Assembly: GCA_902200405.1 (NCBI GenBank)
Contig: CABIKN020000078.1
Location: forward strand, 1-32,638
Direction: 5' to 3'
From: Candidatus Roizmanbacteria bacterium
GTDB lineage: Bacteria; Patescibacteriota; Microgenomatia; UBA1406; GWC2-37-13
DNA length: 32,638 nucleotides
Shown: positions 14,401 to 24,342 of the stretch, piece after piece
How positions within the stretch are numbered: the first letter of the stretch is position 1
Layout: every line of letters begins with the position of its first letter
The notes under the pieces: generated by a model
Databases searched by the model: none
Seen by the model: the letters and a program-made list of their open reading frames with translations, nothing else
What the model was told of the DNA's origin: nothing
Position numbers and translations under genes: made by a program

Positions 14401-14409
14401 TGATATAAT
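14401..14409 (+). promoter_or_regulatory. Extended -10 of the rplJ-rplL operon
   Basis: TGATATAAT. Transcription from here would start near 14416 and give a leader of about 115 nt, unlike the leaderless pattern elsewhere in the window. Confidence 0.55.
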
Positions 14410-14410
14410 A

Positions 14411-14529
14411 AAACACCTAAGACACTGGGCTTGTCCTGAGCGATGTTCCACTTAACGGAACAGAGTCGAAGGATTGTAAGAATTATCAATTCCCAGCGAA
14501 CTTCTCGCTCAGCGAGGGATGGTAAAAAT
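14411..14529 (+). promoter_or_regulatory. Probable L10 leader (autoregulatory mRNA element)
   Basis: The leader begins CACCTAAGACACTGGG; the CCTAAGACA string recalls the kink-turn side of the L10(L12) binding site in other bacteria. CTGGG pairs with CCCAG at 14491-14496, enclosing a second hairpin GTTCC/GGAAC. A further stem CTCGC/GCGAG (14504-14516) overlaps the Shine-Dalgarno sequence GAGG. Structure is drawn by eye, and the outer stem of the classic element does not pair perfectly. Confidence 0.5.
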
Positions 14530-15075
14530 ATGGTAAACGATAACAAAAAAAATCAGGTAGATTCAATCCTTCAGCAAGTCGAAAATAATCCTAACATTTT
14601 ATTGGTAAAGATAGGTAAAACAACTCATCAAAGCTTAGAATCACTTCGTAGAGAGCTAAGAAAAAGTAATTCAAAAATTAAGGTGATTAAAAACACTCTT
14701 TTTGAAAAATCAGTTAATAAGATCGCTATAAAAAATAAAATCTTCAGAGATCTTAAAGAACAGTTTTTTCCATTAAAGGAAACCACAGCTTTAGTAATTT
14801 TAGGCGAAAATTGGAGCGAAGGTCTTAAGACGCTTTACCTGTTCTCAAAAAAAGACAGCACAATAAGTTTTAAATTTGGCCTACTTGATAAAAGTTTATA
14901 TGATACCGCAAAAACACTTCAAATAGCTCAGTTACCAAGTAAAGAAGAACTATTGGGCAAAATCATCGGAAGTATGAAGAGCCCAATGAGCAAGTTTGTC
15001 TATGCTTTAAAATATAACACTAATAAATTTGTATACATTTTGAATGCTCTATCAAAAAAGGGGGTGAGTAATTAA
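14530..15075 (+). CDS. rplJ: 50S ribosomal protein uL10
   Basis: 181 aa. Stalk base protein that anchors L7/L12 dimers. The N-terminal part ([25 protein letters not shown], quoted in part: [15 protein letters not shown]), the [12 protein letters not shown] segment and the C-terminal helical tail that holds L12 are recognisable. The frame is open upstream to 14443, but that stretch is the structured leader, so the ATG at 14530 with GAGGGA about 11 nt ahead is preferred. Its TAA overlaps the ATG of rplL by one base. Diverged in sequence but clear from context. Confidence 0.92.
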   Translation: MVNDNKKNQVDSILQQVENNPNILLVKIGKTTHQSLESLRRELRKSNSKIKVIKNTLFEKSVNKIAIKNKIFRDLKEQFFPLKETTALVILGENWSEGLKTLYLFSKKDSTISFKFGLLDKSLYDTAKTLQIAQLPSKEELLGKIIGSMKSPMSKFVYALKYNTNKFVYILNALSKKGVSN

Positions 15076-15464
15076 TGTCTGAAATAAAATTATCTGAAAA
15101 ATTGAATAAAATCGCTACCGAAATCGAAACTTTGACAGTAGTTGAAATGGCTGAATTAGCCAAATATTTAGAAGAAAAATTTGGTGTTTCTGCTATGCCA
15201 GTTGCCGCTGCTCCAACAGCTTCCGGTACTGCGCCTGCTGCTGAAGAAAAAACTAGCTTTACCGTTGTTTTGACCGCCGCCGGAGAAAATAAATTAGGAG
15301 TAATCAAAGCCGTTCGAGAAATTCTACCTAATCTAGGACTCATGGATGCGAAAAAATTAGTCGAATCAGCACCAAAAGATTTGTTGGTTGATGTGAAGAA
15401 ACCAGCTGCTGAAGAAGCTAAGAAAAAGATTGAAACTGCCGGAGGTAAAGTAGAACTGAAATAA
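15075..15464 (+). CDS. rplL: 50S ribosomal protein bL12
   Basis: 129 aa. N-terminal dimerisation domain (about 1-35, [19 protein letters not shown]), alanine-rich hinge (about 38-55) and C-terminal factor-binding domain with [14 protein letters not shown] and [14 protein letters not shown]. Recruits translational GTPases to the ribosome. A good Shine-Dalgarno sequence (GGGGTGAG) lies 6-7 nt before the ATG, one of the few in the window. Last gene of the rplJ-rplL pair. Confidence 0.97.
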   Translation: MSEIKLSEKLNKIATEIETLTVVEMAELAKYLEEKFGVSAMPVAAAPTASGTAPAAEEKTSFTVVLTAAGENKLGVIKAVREILPNLGLMDAKKLVESAPKDLLVDVKKPAAEEAKKKIETAGGKVELK

Positions 15465-15479
15465 GTTTTTAATAATCAA

Positions 15480-15498
15480 GCCCCGCCTTTGGCGGGGC
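15480..15498 (+). terminator. GC-rich hairpin after rplL
   Basis: GCCCCGCC-TTT-GGCGGGGC, a perfect 8-bp stem. No U-run follows on the plus strand, so it may be a 3' stabiliser or a weak terminator. It lies just before the gyrB promoter. Confidence 0.6.
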
Positions 15499-15514
15499 AA
15501 GGAAGTCGGTGTAG

Positions 15515-17466
<1,952 letters not shown>

Positions 17467-17493
17467 ATAAAAGACAGTCCTTGTTAAAATTTT

Positions 17494-17499
17494 TATAAT
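17494..17499 (+). promoter_or_regulatory. -10 box of ppa
   Basis: TATAAT, ending 6 nt before the ATG; leaderless pattern. Confidence 0.5.
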
Positions 17500-17505
17500 A
17501 TTTAT

Positions 17506-18018
17506 ATGGACATAACAAAACTTTCAGCTGGAAAGAACGTTCCTGAAGAAGTTAATGTATTTATTGAGATCCCACAAGGATCTTCAATTAAGTACGAGCT
17601 CGATAAAGATTCTGGAGTAGTTATGGTTGATCGTTTTAATTTTACGGCGATGTTCTATCCATTTAACTATGGATTTATTCCTAGAACAAAAGCTGAAGAC
17701 GGCGACCCAACTGATGTTCTTGTTATTTCAAGCTATAGCGTTGCCCCAGGAACTGTTATCCCGAGTAGACCCATCGGAATGCTTGAAATGGAAGATGAGG
17801 CCGGAATTGACACAAAAATAATTGCCGTTCCAACCTTAAAAGTGGATCCATTCTTTTCAAAGATCAATGATATTTCAGATTTAGATGAGATGACCAAAAA
17901 AAAGATCCAACATTTTTTCAATCATTATAAGGAATTGGAACCTGGTAAATGGGTTAAAACAAAGAAATTTTTAGGAAAAGAAAAAGCATTTGATGATATT
18001 AATAAATCAATGAAATAA
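17506..18018 (+). CDS. ppa: Inorganic pyrophosphatase (family I)
   Basis: 170 aa. Hydrolyses pyrophosphate released by biosynthesis and by tRNA charging. The family signature DGDPTDVLV holds the metal-binding aspartates D65, D67 and D70. Other active-site positions are recognisable in [18 protein letters not shown] (Lys29, Glu31), NYGFIPRT and [14 protein letters not shown]. It has its own -10 box and lies between gyrB and gyrA, 3 bp before the gyrA start, so gyrA may be read from the ppa promoter. Confidence 0.96.
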   Translation: MDITKLSAGKNVPEEVNVFIEIPQGSSIKYELDKDSGVVMVDRFNFTAMFYPFNYGFIPRTKAEDGDPTDVLVISSYSVAPGTVIPSRPIGMLEMEDEAGIDTKIIAVPTLKVDPFFSKINDISDLDEMTKKKIQHFFNHYKELEPGKWVKTKKFLGKEKAFDDINKSMK

Positions 18019-18021
18019 TTT

Positions 18022-20526
18022 ATGGCTAATAACGTTCAGGTCACCGAAATAAATGCCGAAATGAAACGAGCATATTTAGATTATGCAATGTCAGTTATCG
18101 TTTCCCGTGCGCTACCTGATGTTCGAGACGGCCTAAAACCAGTTCATAGAAGAATACTTTATGCGATGTATAAATTAGGACTAACGTCAAGTGCCCGTTT
18201 TTCTAAATCAGCCAAGGTTGTTGGAGATGTACTAGGAAAGTATCATCCGCACGGTGATTCATCTGTCTACGAAGCTTTGGCGAGATTGGCTCAAACTTTT
18301 TCGATGCGTTATCCTCTGATCAAAGGTCAGGGTAACTTCGGATCAATTGACGGCGACCCACCGGCCGCCATGCGTTATACCGAAGTCAAACTAGCTAAGA
18401 TTTCCGACGAAATGGTCACTGATATTGAAAAAGAAACTACCCCCTTCATTGATAACTTTGACGGATCGTTAAAGGAACCTATCTATCTGCCGGCTAAACT
18501 TCCAAATCTTTTATTGATGGGAGCTGAAGGAATAGCGGTCGGTATGGCTACAAAAATTCCTCCACACAATCTTTCTGAATTAGTTGATGCCTTAGTTTTT
18601 ATGATTGATAAAGCAACTATAGATGATGAAAAAAAAGCTAAAAAGATACCAATGGAAGATCTCAAGGAACTAATGTTTAATACTACTTTGGAGGATTTGC
18701 TGACCTTTGTCAAAGGACCGGATTTTCCGACCGCCGGCCTTATTTATGGAGTCTCCGATATTAAAGAGATGTATGCAACCGGAAGAAAGTCTATCATGAT
18801 GCGGGCTAGGGTGACTGATGAAGATATTGGTAAAGGAAAGATGGCTATCATAGTTAACGAGCTTCCTTACCAGGTCAATAAAGCTTTATTAGTTGAAAAA
18901 ATCGCCAATTTAGTTAATGATAAAAAAATAGTTGGTATTTCCGATCTTCGTGATGAGTCTGATCGGGATGGAATTCGCGTTGTGATTGAGCTAAAAAAAG
19001 ATGCTTCTTACAAAAAAGTGTTAAATAACCTTTTTAAATTTACAAATCTGCAGACATCTTTTCCGGTAAATATTGTTGCTCTTGTTGACGGCGTACCTCA
19101 AACATTGTCACTTAAAACGATTTTGGAAATATATATTAGAAATAGAGTCGACGTCATCGTCAAAAGATCTGAATACGAACTGAAGGAAGCCAAATCGAGA
19201 GCTCATATTTTAGAAGGTTACTTGATCGCGCTTGACAATATTGATGCGGTAATTGCGGTTATTAAAAAATCTAAGGATGAGCCGGAAGCCAAAGAAAAAT
19301 TGATGAGTAAATTTGGATTATCTCTACTTCAAGCTCAAGCGATTATGGAAATGCAGTTAAGGCGACTGACCGGACTTGAAAGAAATAAAATTGAGGATGA
19401 ATTAGCACTTCTAAAAGAAACTATCTCCTATTTGGAAAGCTTACTTAAGGATATTTTTAAAATTCTTAAAGTTATAAAAGACGAAATATTATATTTGAAA
19501 ACTAAATATGGCGATGAACGTCGAACTCAGGTAATGAAATTTAAACCAGGTGAAATTACTGATGAGCAGTTGATTGAAAATAAAGAGGTAATTGTTGTTT
19601 TAACCAAAGAAGGCTATATTAAACAGATTCCACGAGAAACGTTCCGATTACAAAATCGTGGTGGAAAAGGAGTCTCGGGAATGGAAACCAAAGATACTGA
19701 TAATGTATATTATATAACGACCGCAATGACTCACGACTATATGCTCTTCTTCAGCAATCAAGGTCGTGTCTTCCAAACTCGAGTCTGGGATGTGCCCGTT
19801 GGATCACGTATTTCCAAAGGAAAGGCTATTATCAATCTCGTCGCTCTTAAACCGGACGAAAAAATAACTTCAATACTTAGCTATAGCGTCGAAACTATGG
19901 ACAAGGCTAAAAATATGTTTGTAATAATGTCCACAAAATACGGGACGGTGAAGAAGTCATCTTTTGAAGATTATATTAATATTCGTACCAACGGCATTAT
20001 TGCCATACGATTGGAAAAAAATGATGAGCTGCTTTGGGTTAAGTTGACCGATGGAACAAAGAATGTTATCCTGGCTTCAAAAAATGGCAAGGCGATCGTC
20101 TTTAAGGAAAAAGAGATCAGGTCAACAGGACGAGCTTCGATCGGTGTCAAAGGTATGAATATCGAAGCAACCGAGGATCATGAGGTAATCGCCGCCGATG
20201 TCTTTTCTGACGCCGAATTTAAAAAAGATATCTTGGTCCTTACCGAACGCGGAATTGGCAAAAAAACTAAACTGTCAAACTTTAAAGGCCAGCACCGTGG
20301 AGGGAAAGGAGTCAAGATCACATCAGTTGATAAAAAAATAGGTTCGGTTGCATATTCTGCAATTATTGAGCCTGAGGACACCACGATCATAATAACCAGC
20401 GCCCTGGGACAGATCGTTAAAATGGAGATAAAAAATATACCGGCACGCTCGAGAACAGCCAAAGGTGTTATTTTAATGAGATTTTCAGATAAGACTGATA
20501 GAATCGTGAGTGCCACCAGCGTATAA
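18022..20526 (+). CDS. gyrA: DNA gyrase subunit A
   Basis: 834 aa. DNA breakage-reunion subunit. The catalytic tyrosine is Tyr119 in [10 protein letters not shown], and the quinolone-determining region reads [15 protein letters not shown] with Ser80 and Glu84. The coiled-coil and tower follow. The C-terminal beta-pinwheel has a slightly altered GyrA box, QNRGGKG (about residue 548), and a repeat of it, QHRGGKG, near 757. The box favours gyrase over ParC. No Shine-Dalgarno sequence precedes the ATG. Confidence 0.96.
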   Translation: MANNVQVTEINAEMKRAYLDYAMSVIVSRALPDVRDGLKPVHRRILYAMYKLGLTSSARFSKSAKVVGDVLGKYHPHGDSSVYEALARLAQTFSMRYPLIKGQGNFGSIDGDPPAAMRYTEVKLAKISDEMVTDIEKETTPFIDNFDGSLKEPIYLPAKLPNLLLMGAEGIAVGMATKIPPHNLSELVDALVFMIDKATIDDEKKAKKIPMEDLKELMFNTTLEDLLTFVKGPDFPTAGLIYGVSDIKEMYATGRKSIMMRARVTDEDIGKGKMAIIVNELPYQVNKALLVEKIANLVNDKKIVGISDLRDESDRDGIRVVIELKKDASYKKVLNNLFKFTNLQTSFPVNIVALVDGVPQTLSLKTILEIYIRNRVDVIVKRSEYELKEAKSRAHILEGYLIALDNIDAVIAVIKKSKDEPEAKEKLMSKFGLSLLQAQAIMEMQLRRLTGLERNKIEDELALLKETISYLESLLKDIFKILKVIKDEILYLKTKYGDERRTQVMKFKPGEITDEQLIENKEVIVVLTKEGYIKQIPRETFRLQNRGGKGVSGMETKDTDNVYYITTAMTHDYMLFFSNQGRVFQTRVWDVPVGSRISKGKAIINLVALKPDEKITSILSYSVETMDKAKNMFVIMSTKYGTVKKSSFEDYINIRTNGIIAIRLEKNDELLWVKLTDGTKNVILASKNGKAIVFKEKEIRSTGRASIGVKGMNIEATEDHEVIAADVFSDAEFKKDILVLTERGIGKKTKLSNFKGQHRGGKGVKITSVDKKIGSVAYSAIIEPEDTTIIITSALGQIVKMEIKNIPARSRTAKGVILMRFSDKTDRIVSATSV

Positions 20527-20530
20527 AATA

Positions 20531-20539
20531 TGGTATAAT
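20531..20539 (+). promoter_or_regulatory. Extended -10 of folD
   Basis: TGGTATAAT, ending 6 nt before the ATG at 20546. Confidence 0.6.
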
Positions 20540-20545
20540 GTCCCC

Positions 20546-21406
20546 ATGTTTATTGATGGTAGGAAAATCGCTAATAATCTTCTTTCTATACTCAAAAAAG
20601 AGCGTAAAGCAATTAAAAAAAAGGTTGGATTGTCAGTATTTTTGGTAGGCAGCGCTCCTGAACAGCTCTCTTTTGTAAAAATAAAGTCAGAAATGGCTAA
20701 AGCCTTAAAAATTGACTTCAAATTGATCCATTTGACAAAAACACCAAACTTTATTGATTTTGCTAATCTCCTTAAAAAAGAGGTTATGAATCCAAACGTG
20801 ACCGGTATTATAATCCAACAACCGCTACCTGCTCAGCTTTCGACAGACAGTATCTATGACTATATCCCGTTGCTCAAAGAAATAGAAGGTCATAAAAGGA
20901 AAACTGATTTTATTTTTCCTTTAGGACTTGCTGTTATGACTCTTATTAAATATGTTTATTACGGCAAAAGAAAACAGGACGTTGTCTTTGTTGATATGAA
21001 AAAGGATCGTATTTTATTTAAAAATATACTTAAAAGTAAAAAAATAGTTATCGTTGGCCGGGGTATGACAGGCGGAATGCCTATTGGAAAAACTCTTGGA
21101 AACCTCAATATAAATTATATAAGTACTAATTCAACCACAGTTGAACCGGAATCATATTTTAAAACCGCTGATCTAATTATTACGGCAACCGGGAAAAAAG
21201 TAATTGAACCTTCAATGTTAAAACCTGGCGTTGTCCTTATAAATACCGGGGTCAGAAAAGAAAATGGCAAATTAAAAGGTGACTACGAAGAAAGTGAGAT
21301 TAAGAATATCGCTTCATATTTTACCCCAACTCCAGGTGGCAGCGGACCGATTGACGTCGTGTATTTGTACAAGAACTTAATCGATGCCGCCAAGATGCAG
21401 AAATAA
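20546..21406 (+). CDS. folD: FolD-like methylenetetrahydrofolate dehydrogenase/cyclohydrolase (diverged)
   Basis: 286 aa, the usual length. FolD interconverts 5,10-methylene- and 10-formyl-tetrahydrofolate. The catalytic lysine region is present as FVKIK (family YVxxK), followed by IIIQQPLPAQL, the nucleotide-binding loop IVGRGMTGGMPIGKTL and the C-terminal TPTPGGSGPIDVV. Two usually strict signatures differ: KDVDG reads KEIEG and is followed by an atypical stretch, and GPMT reads GPID. It may be a lineage-specific FolD with altered kinetics, or may have lost one activity. The start at 20546 follows an extended -10 box; the upstream extension lies inside gyrA. Confidence 0.85.
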   Translation: MFIDGRKIANNLLSILKKERKAIKKKVGLSVFLVGSAPEQLSFVKIKSEMAKALKIDFKLIHLTKTPNFIDFANLLKKEVMNPNVTGIIIQQPLPAQLSTDSIYDYIPLLKEIEGHKRKTDFIFPLGLAVMTLIKYVYYGKRKQDVVFVDMKKDRILFKNILKSKKIVIVGRGMTGGMPIGKTLGNLNINYISTNSTTVEPESYFKTADLIITATGKKVIEPSMLKPGVVLINTGVRKENGKLKGDYEESEIKNIASYFTPTPGGSGPIDVVYLYKNLIDAAKMQK

Positions 21407-21414
21407 AAAGAGTG

Positions 21415-21478
21415 ATTAGTGACTAGTGAATAGTGTCTAGTTTTACTAATCCCTATTCACTAACCACTAGCCACTAAG
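21415..21478. repeat. Inverted degenerate repeat before miaA
   Basis: TTAGTGACTAGTGAATAGTG on the left, the complement CACTAACCACTAGCCACTAA on the right. Units have a period of about 7 (TTAGTGA-CTAGTGA). A hairpin with arms near 20 bp is possible, ending directly before the miaA start. Confidence 0.65.
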
Positions 21479-21481
21479 CTT

Positions 21482-22345
21482 ATGACTAACATTATTGTTA
21501 TTGTTGGCCAGACTGCCACAGGTAAAACAAAACTTGCCTTAGAACTTGCCAAAAAGCACAATGGAGAATTAATTAATTTTGATTCTCGTCAAATCTATAA
21601 ATATTTAGATATCATTACTGGAAAGGATATTCCGAAAAATAAAATCTGGCTTTATGATATTGTAACTCCTGATCAATATTTTTCTTCTTTTGATTTTGTG
21701 AAATTAGCAACTCCAATAATTGAAGATATAAGTAAACGGGGTAAAACCCCTATATTAGTTGGTGGAACCTATCTTTACTTAAAACATTTGCTATACGGAA
21801 TTGATAATAACAATAACCCTCCTGATTTTAAACTTAGGGCAGAACTTGATGACAAAACAGTCCAAGAGCTCCAGCAAATTCTAAAAACAGTTTCACTTCA
21901 ATCGTTTAATCGATTGAACCACAGCGACGTGAATAATCCACGTCGACTAATTCGTAAGATTGAAATTGCCTTAACCGACTCGACTGATTTAACTGACTCT
22001 GAACGATTATATCTGATTCCAGCTGATTTTATCCGTTTTCATCCCACAATAATTGGCCTCAGATATAAAGATAAAAATAAACTCCGTGAAGTAATTACTA
22101 AAAGGGTGGAGAACAGACTCAAAACTGGTGCCATTGAGGAAGTAAAAAAACTTTTTAAAATGGGTTACGATGAAAACGATCCTGGTTTAAAAACCATTGG
22201 CTATCAACAAATAATTAAGTATTTAAATAAAAAGTTTACAAAAGAAAAAACAATTGAAGATTGGATAAATAAAGAAGTACAATATGCTAAACGTCAGCTA
22301 ACATTTATGAAGAAAGATGAAAATATAAGTTGGAGGGATATTTAA
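21482..22345 (+). CDS. miaA: tRNA dimethylallyltransferase
   Basis: 287 aa. Adds the isopentenyl group to A37 of tRNAs reading UNN codons. P-loop VGQTATGKTKLALELA (about 8-23), NFDSRQIYKYLDIITGKD, VGGTYLYLKHLLYG, and the C-terminal TIGYQQI and YAKRQLTF blocks are in family order. Small in-frame repeat LTDSTDLTDS at about 163-172 (DNA 21971-22004). The DNA at 21901-21914 is an exact operator core of the TrpR-like regulator at 108. The stop overlaps the convergent riboflavin kinase gene by 4 bp. Confidence 0.94.
   Translation: MTNIIVIVGQTATGKTKLALELAKKHNGELINFDSRQIYKYLDIITGKDIPKNKIWLYDIVTPDQYFSSFDFVKLATPIIEDISKRGKTPILVGGTYLYLKHLLYGIDNNNNPPDFKLRAELDDKTVQELQQILKTVSLQSFNRLNHSDVNNPRRLIRKIEIALTDSTDLTDSERLYLIPADFIRFHPTIIGLRYKDKNKLREVITKRVENRLKTGAIEEVKKLFKMGYDENDPGLKTIGYQQIIKYLNKKFTKEKTIEDWINKEVQYAKRQLTFMKKDENISWRDI
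21901..21914. promoter_or_regulatory. Exact operator-core match inside miaA
   Basis: ATCGTTTAATCGAT, identical to the 14-mer at 590-603, and part of the near-palindrome CAATCGTTTAATCGATTG (21899-21916). It may be a binding site or coincidence. Confidence 0.35.
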
Positions 22346-22722
22346 ATTTCTTTTATCTGCTTCACATCTTCCTCTATTTGTTTAACTAAATCTTCAACCA
22401 ATCTAAATTTAATTACCTGTCGAAGATATTTTAATATTTCTACCTTAATAATTTTTTCGTCTAGGTTTTCCAATCCATATTTTGTTAATTCGTTTTCTAC
22501 CAATCCTATTAGGTAAACTTCCAGGCTTTTTTCCTGCTCACTGAAAGTTGGCACCGGACCATAATGGAGCGCTCCAACAAATGTTTTATTTTCGATAACA
22601 ACTTTCGCGGCATAAATTCCATCTTTTAACTCAAAGTTTTCCGGAATTTTTAAATTAATCGTCGGGAATCCCATCGGTTTTCCCCGGCCTTTTCCTTTTA
22701 TATGAGTGCTCTCAAATTGCAT
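22342..22722 (-). CDS. ribF: Standalone riboflavin kinase
   Basis: 126 aa, only the kinase domain of bifunctional RibF; the N-terminal FMN adenylyltransferase domain is absent. It makes FMN from riboflavin and ATP. The nucleotide/flavin loop GKGRGKPMGFPTINL (about 10-24), DGIYAAKV and GALHYGPVPTF, and the C-terminal VEVYL-like and LRQVIKF strands are all in place. The start lies 8 nt after a TACAAT box. It is divergent from the FMN-riboswitch transporter gene, so this locus is a riboflavin salvage module. FAD synthesis must be encoded elsewhere or be absent. Confidence 0.93.
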   Translation of the reverse strand: MQFESTHIKGKGRGKPMGFPTINLKIPENFELKDGIYAAKVVIENKTFVGALHYGPVPTFSEQEKSLEVYLIGLVENELTKYGLENLDEKIIKVEILKYLRQVIKFRLVEDLVKQIEEDVKQIKEI

Positions 22723-22730
22723 AAGGTTTT

Positions 22731-22736
22731 ATTGTA
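22731..22736 (-). promoter_or_regulatory. -10 box of the riboflavin kinase gene
   Basis: TACAAT on the minus strand, ending 8 nt before the ATG at 22722. Confidence 0.5.
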
Positions 22737-22753
22737 TCCGAAATTAGGATGTA

Positions 22754-22782
22754 TTGCAAAATATAAGATTAATTTGTAAAAT
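22754..22782 (+). promoter_or_regulatory. Promoter of the FMN riboswitch-transporter unit
   Basis: -35 TTGCAA (22754-22759), 17-bp spacer, -10 TAAAAT (22777-22782). The start of transcription would be near 22789, at the first base of the riboswitch. Confidence 0.65.
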
Positions 22783-22788
22783 GATCTG

Positions 22789-22925
22789 AATCGTTCCTTC
22801 GGGGAAGGGTGACTCATTCGAGAATTCCCAATCGGTGGTATAGCCCACGAGCCGAGACGCAAGTCAGAGCATGATCCGGTGTGACTCCGGGGCCGACCGT
22901 ACAGTCGGGATAAAAGAAGGATCGC
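22789..22925 (+). promoter_or_regulatory. FMN riboswitch (RFN element)
   Basis: The conserved RFN blocks are present in order: TTCGGGGAAGGGTGA, TCCCAATCGGTGGTATAGCC, CACGAGCC, TGATCCGGTGTGACTCCGG, GCCGACCGTACAGTC and AAAGAAGGAT. P1 pairs CCTTC (22796-22800) with GAAGG (22916-22920). Immediately after, AAAAGAAG (22912-22919) can pair instead with CTTCTTTT (22927-22934), so P1 and that hairpin exclude each other. This is a plausible expression platform for the downstream transporter gene. Confidence 0.93.
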
Positions 22926-22967
22926 TCTTCTTTTGTGCCCCCGAATATTATTAATTCATTAAATCCT

Positions 22968-23882
22968 ATGCGTAAAGTATTTAGCTACGGTCCTTTATTA
23001 ATAATCGTTGCCGCATCCATGTGGGCCTTTGACGGAATTATTCGAAGAAGCTTATTTACTCTTCCTTCCATTACGATAGTTTTTTATGAGCATCTGTTTG
23101 GTGCGGTGATTCTTCTGCCATATTTTATTCGAACTTTTAATAAAGAAGGCCTCACCAGAAAAGAATTTTTTTTGCTTCTTTTTATTTCAATGTTTAGCGG
23201 AGTACTCGGAACACTATGGTTTACGACCGCTCTTTTAAAAACTAGTTTTATTTCTTTTAGCGTTGTTTATCTTATACAAAAATTACAGCCGATCTTTGCA
23301 ATTTCAGCTGCAGCCATTGTTCTCAAGGAAAAGATTACGAAATCTTATATTAAGTGGGCCGTTGTTGCATTAATTGCTGCATATTTTGTGACTTTTAAAA
23401 ATGGCTACATTAATTTCGCTACAGGAATAGGGACAATCATTGCGGCGCTATATGCATTGGGAGCAGCTTTTGCTTGGGGTTCTTCAACGGCTTTTTCCAA
23501 ACTCGCGCTTGTCAAAAGACCGAGTATGTACATAACCAGTCTGCGATTCTTGTTGACCGCTATTTTAGGATTGGGAATGGTTTTTGTTTTTGGTCAAAGC
23601 AAAAGTCTTGCTTCACCTACATTTTCGCAGTTGAGCCGTTTTCTATTGATTGCGGTTTCAACAGGAATGGTTTCAGTTGCTATTTATTATCGTGGCTTGA
23701 AGAAAGTCCAGGCAAACGTATCAACGATCCTTGAATTAGTCTATCCACTCTTGGCAGTTTTTATCGACGCAACATTATACAAAAGTTTCCTTGCACCAAC
23801 TCAGTATCTAGCTGGAGCAATACTTTTGTTTGGGATTTATAAAATTTCTCAGATACAACAGAAAGAATTAAAAAATAACTAA
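22968..23882 (+). CDS. EamA/DMT-family transporter, probable riboflavin importer
   Basis: 304 aa with about ten hydrophobic segments in two EamA repeats (about 1-140 and 150-300). SMWAFDGIIRRSLF opens the first repeat and GAAFAWGSSTAFSKLAL the second. The function is inferred from control by the FMN riboswitch and from the divergent riboflavin kinase: uptake of riboflavin, as known for other riboswitch-controlled DMT transporters (RibN/ImpX types). The frame is open upstream to a GTG at 22935, but the ATG at 22968 starts the first helix and is preferred. No Shine-Dalgarno sequence. Confidence 0.88.
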   Translation: MRKVFSYGPLLIIVAASMWAFDGIIRRSLFTLPSITIVFYEHLFGAVILLPYFIRTFNKEGLTRKEFFLLLFISMFSGVLGTLWFTTALLKTSFISFSVVYLIQKLQPIFAISAAAIVLKEKITKSYIKWAVVALIAAYFVTFKNGYINFATGIGTIIAALYALGAAFAWGSSTAFSKLALVKRPSMYITSLRFLLTAILGLGMVFVFGQSKSLASPTFSQLSRFLLIAVSTGMVSVAIYYRGLKKVQANVSTILELVYPLLAVFIDATLYKSFLAPTQYLAGAILLFGIYKISQIQQKELKNN

Positions 23883-23898
23883 ATTTGTTAATTAACAT

Positions 23899-23987
23899 TG
23901 TCATTCCCTTGAAGAAGGGGATCCAGTCTATAATCACATTTTTAAAATGAATATTTCGCTTGGATTCCCGCCTACGCGGGAATGACA
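23899..23987. repeat. REP-like composite palindrome (second intergenic copy)
   Basis: 89 bp bounded by TGTCAT and ATGACA. Hairpins CCCTTGAAGAAGGGG and CCCGCCTACGCGGG, the same two stems as at 6789-6849 in reverse order, separated by a longer AT-rich middle. Confidence 0.75.
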
Positions 23988-24022
23988 TTGAGTTGATTAG
24001 CTTATTGATCCAGCAAAATCGT

Positions 24023-24054
24023 TTGACATTAAGAAGAAGAAGAAGAAGTACAAT
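24023..24054 (+). promoter_or_regulatory. Promoter with an (AAG)6 spacer
   Basis: -35 TTGACA (24023-24028, perfect consensus), spacer TT plus six AAG units (20 bp), -10 TACAAT (24049-24054), ending 7 nt before the ATG at 24062. One AAG unit fewer would give the optimal 17-bp spacer, so slippage could switch the promoter. Confidence 0.6.
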
Positions 24055-24061
24055 TCTGTTT

Positions 24062-24295
24062 ATGAGTAATGAAAATAAACAGAGTCGTCCCAAAAGAAAT
24101 TTTGACAAATTAAACTTATTTCGATTAAATTTTTTAATAATTCTAAATAAATTAACTCCAGAATCTTTGAATTTACTTATTCCTGGATATGATAAATATA
24201 TTAGAAATCAAAAATTACATGAAGAAAAAGCGCCTCTTGCAGATAAGGTTAGACAGGCTGATTTTAATAGAAAATACAATTTACCTCAATTCTAA
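24062..24295 (+). CDS. Small hypothetical protein with possibly phase-variable promoter
   Basis: 77 aa, basic, not recognised. MSNENKQSRPKRNFDKLN is followed by a hydrophobic stretch LFRLNFLIILNKL (about 19-31), too short and too basic for a firm membrane anchor, and a polar tail ending NRKYNLPQF. An upstream extension to 23960 would be translated repeat and (AAG)n, so the ATG at 24062 is preferred; it lies 7 nt after the -10 box. The gene stands alone between the transporter and convergent lepA. Confidence 0.55.
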   Translation: MSNENKQSRPKRNFDKLNLFRLNFLIILNKLTPESLNLLIPGYDKYIRNQKLHEEKAPLADKVRQADFNRKYNLPQF

Positions 24296-24321
24296 TTTTT
24301 AGATTGTCAAATTAGTAGTGG

Positions 24322-24335
24322 TGCGATTCATCGCA
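24322..24335. terminator. Small hairpin between the 77-aa gene and lepA
   Basis: TGCGAT-TC-ATCGCA, a perfect 6-bp stem with a very short loop and no clear U-run. Possible shared 3' signal of the two convergent genes. Confidence 0.25.
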
Positions 24336-24342
24336 TAATAAT

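Noticed and set aside
14411-14529. Small gene upstream of rplJ
   Set aside because: The open frame continues into rplJ but the peptide has no similarity to L10, and the DNA forms paired leader elements.
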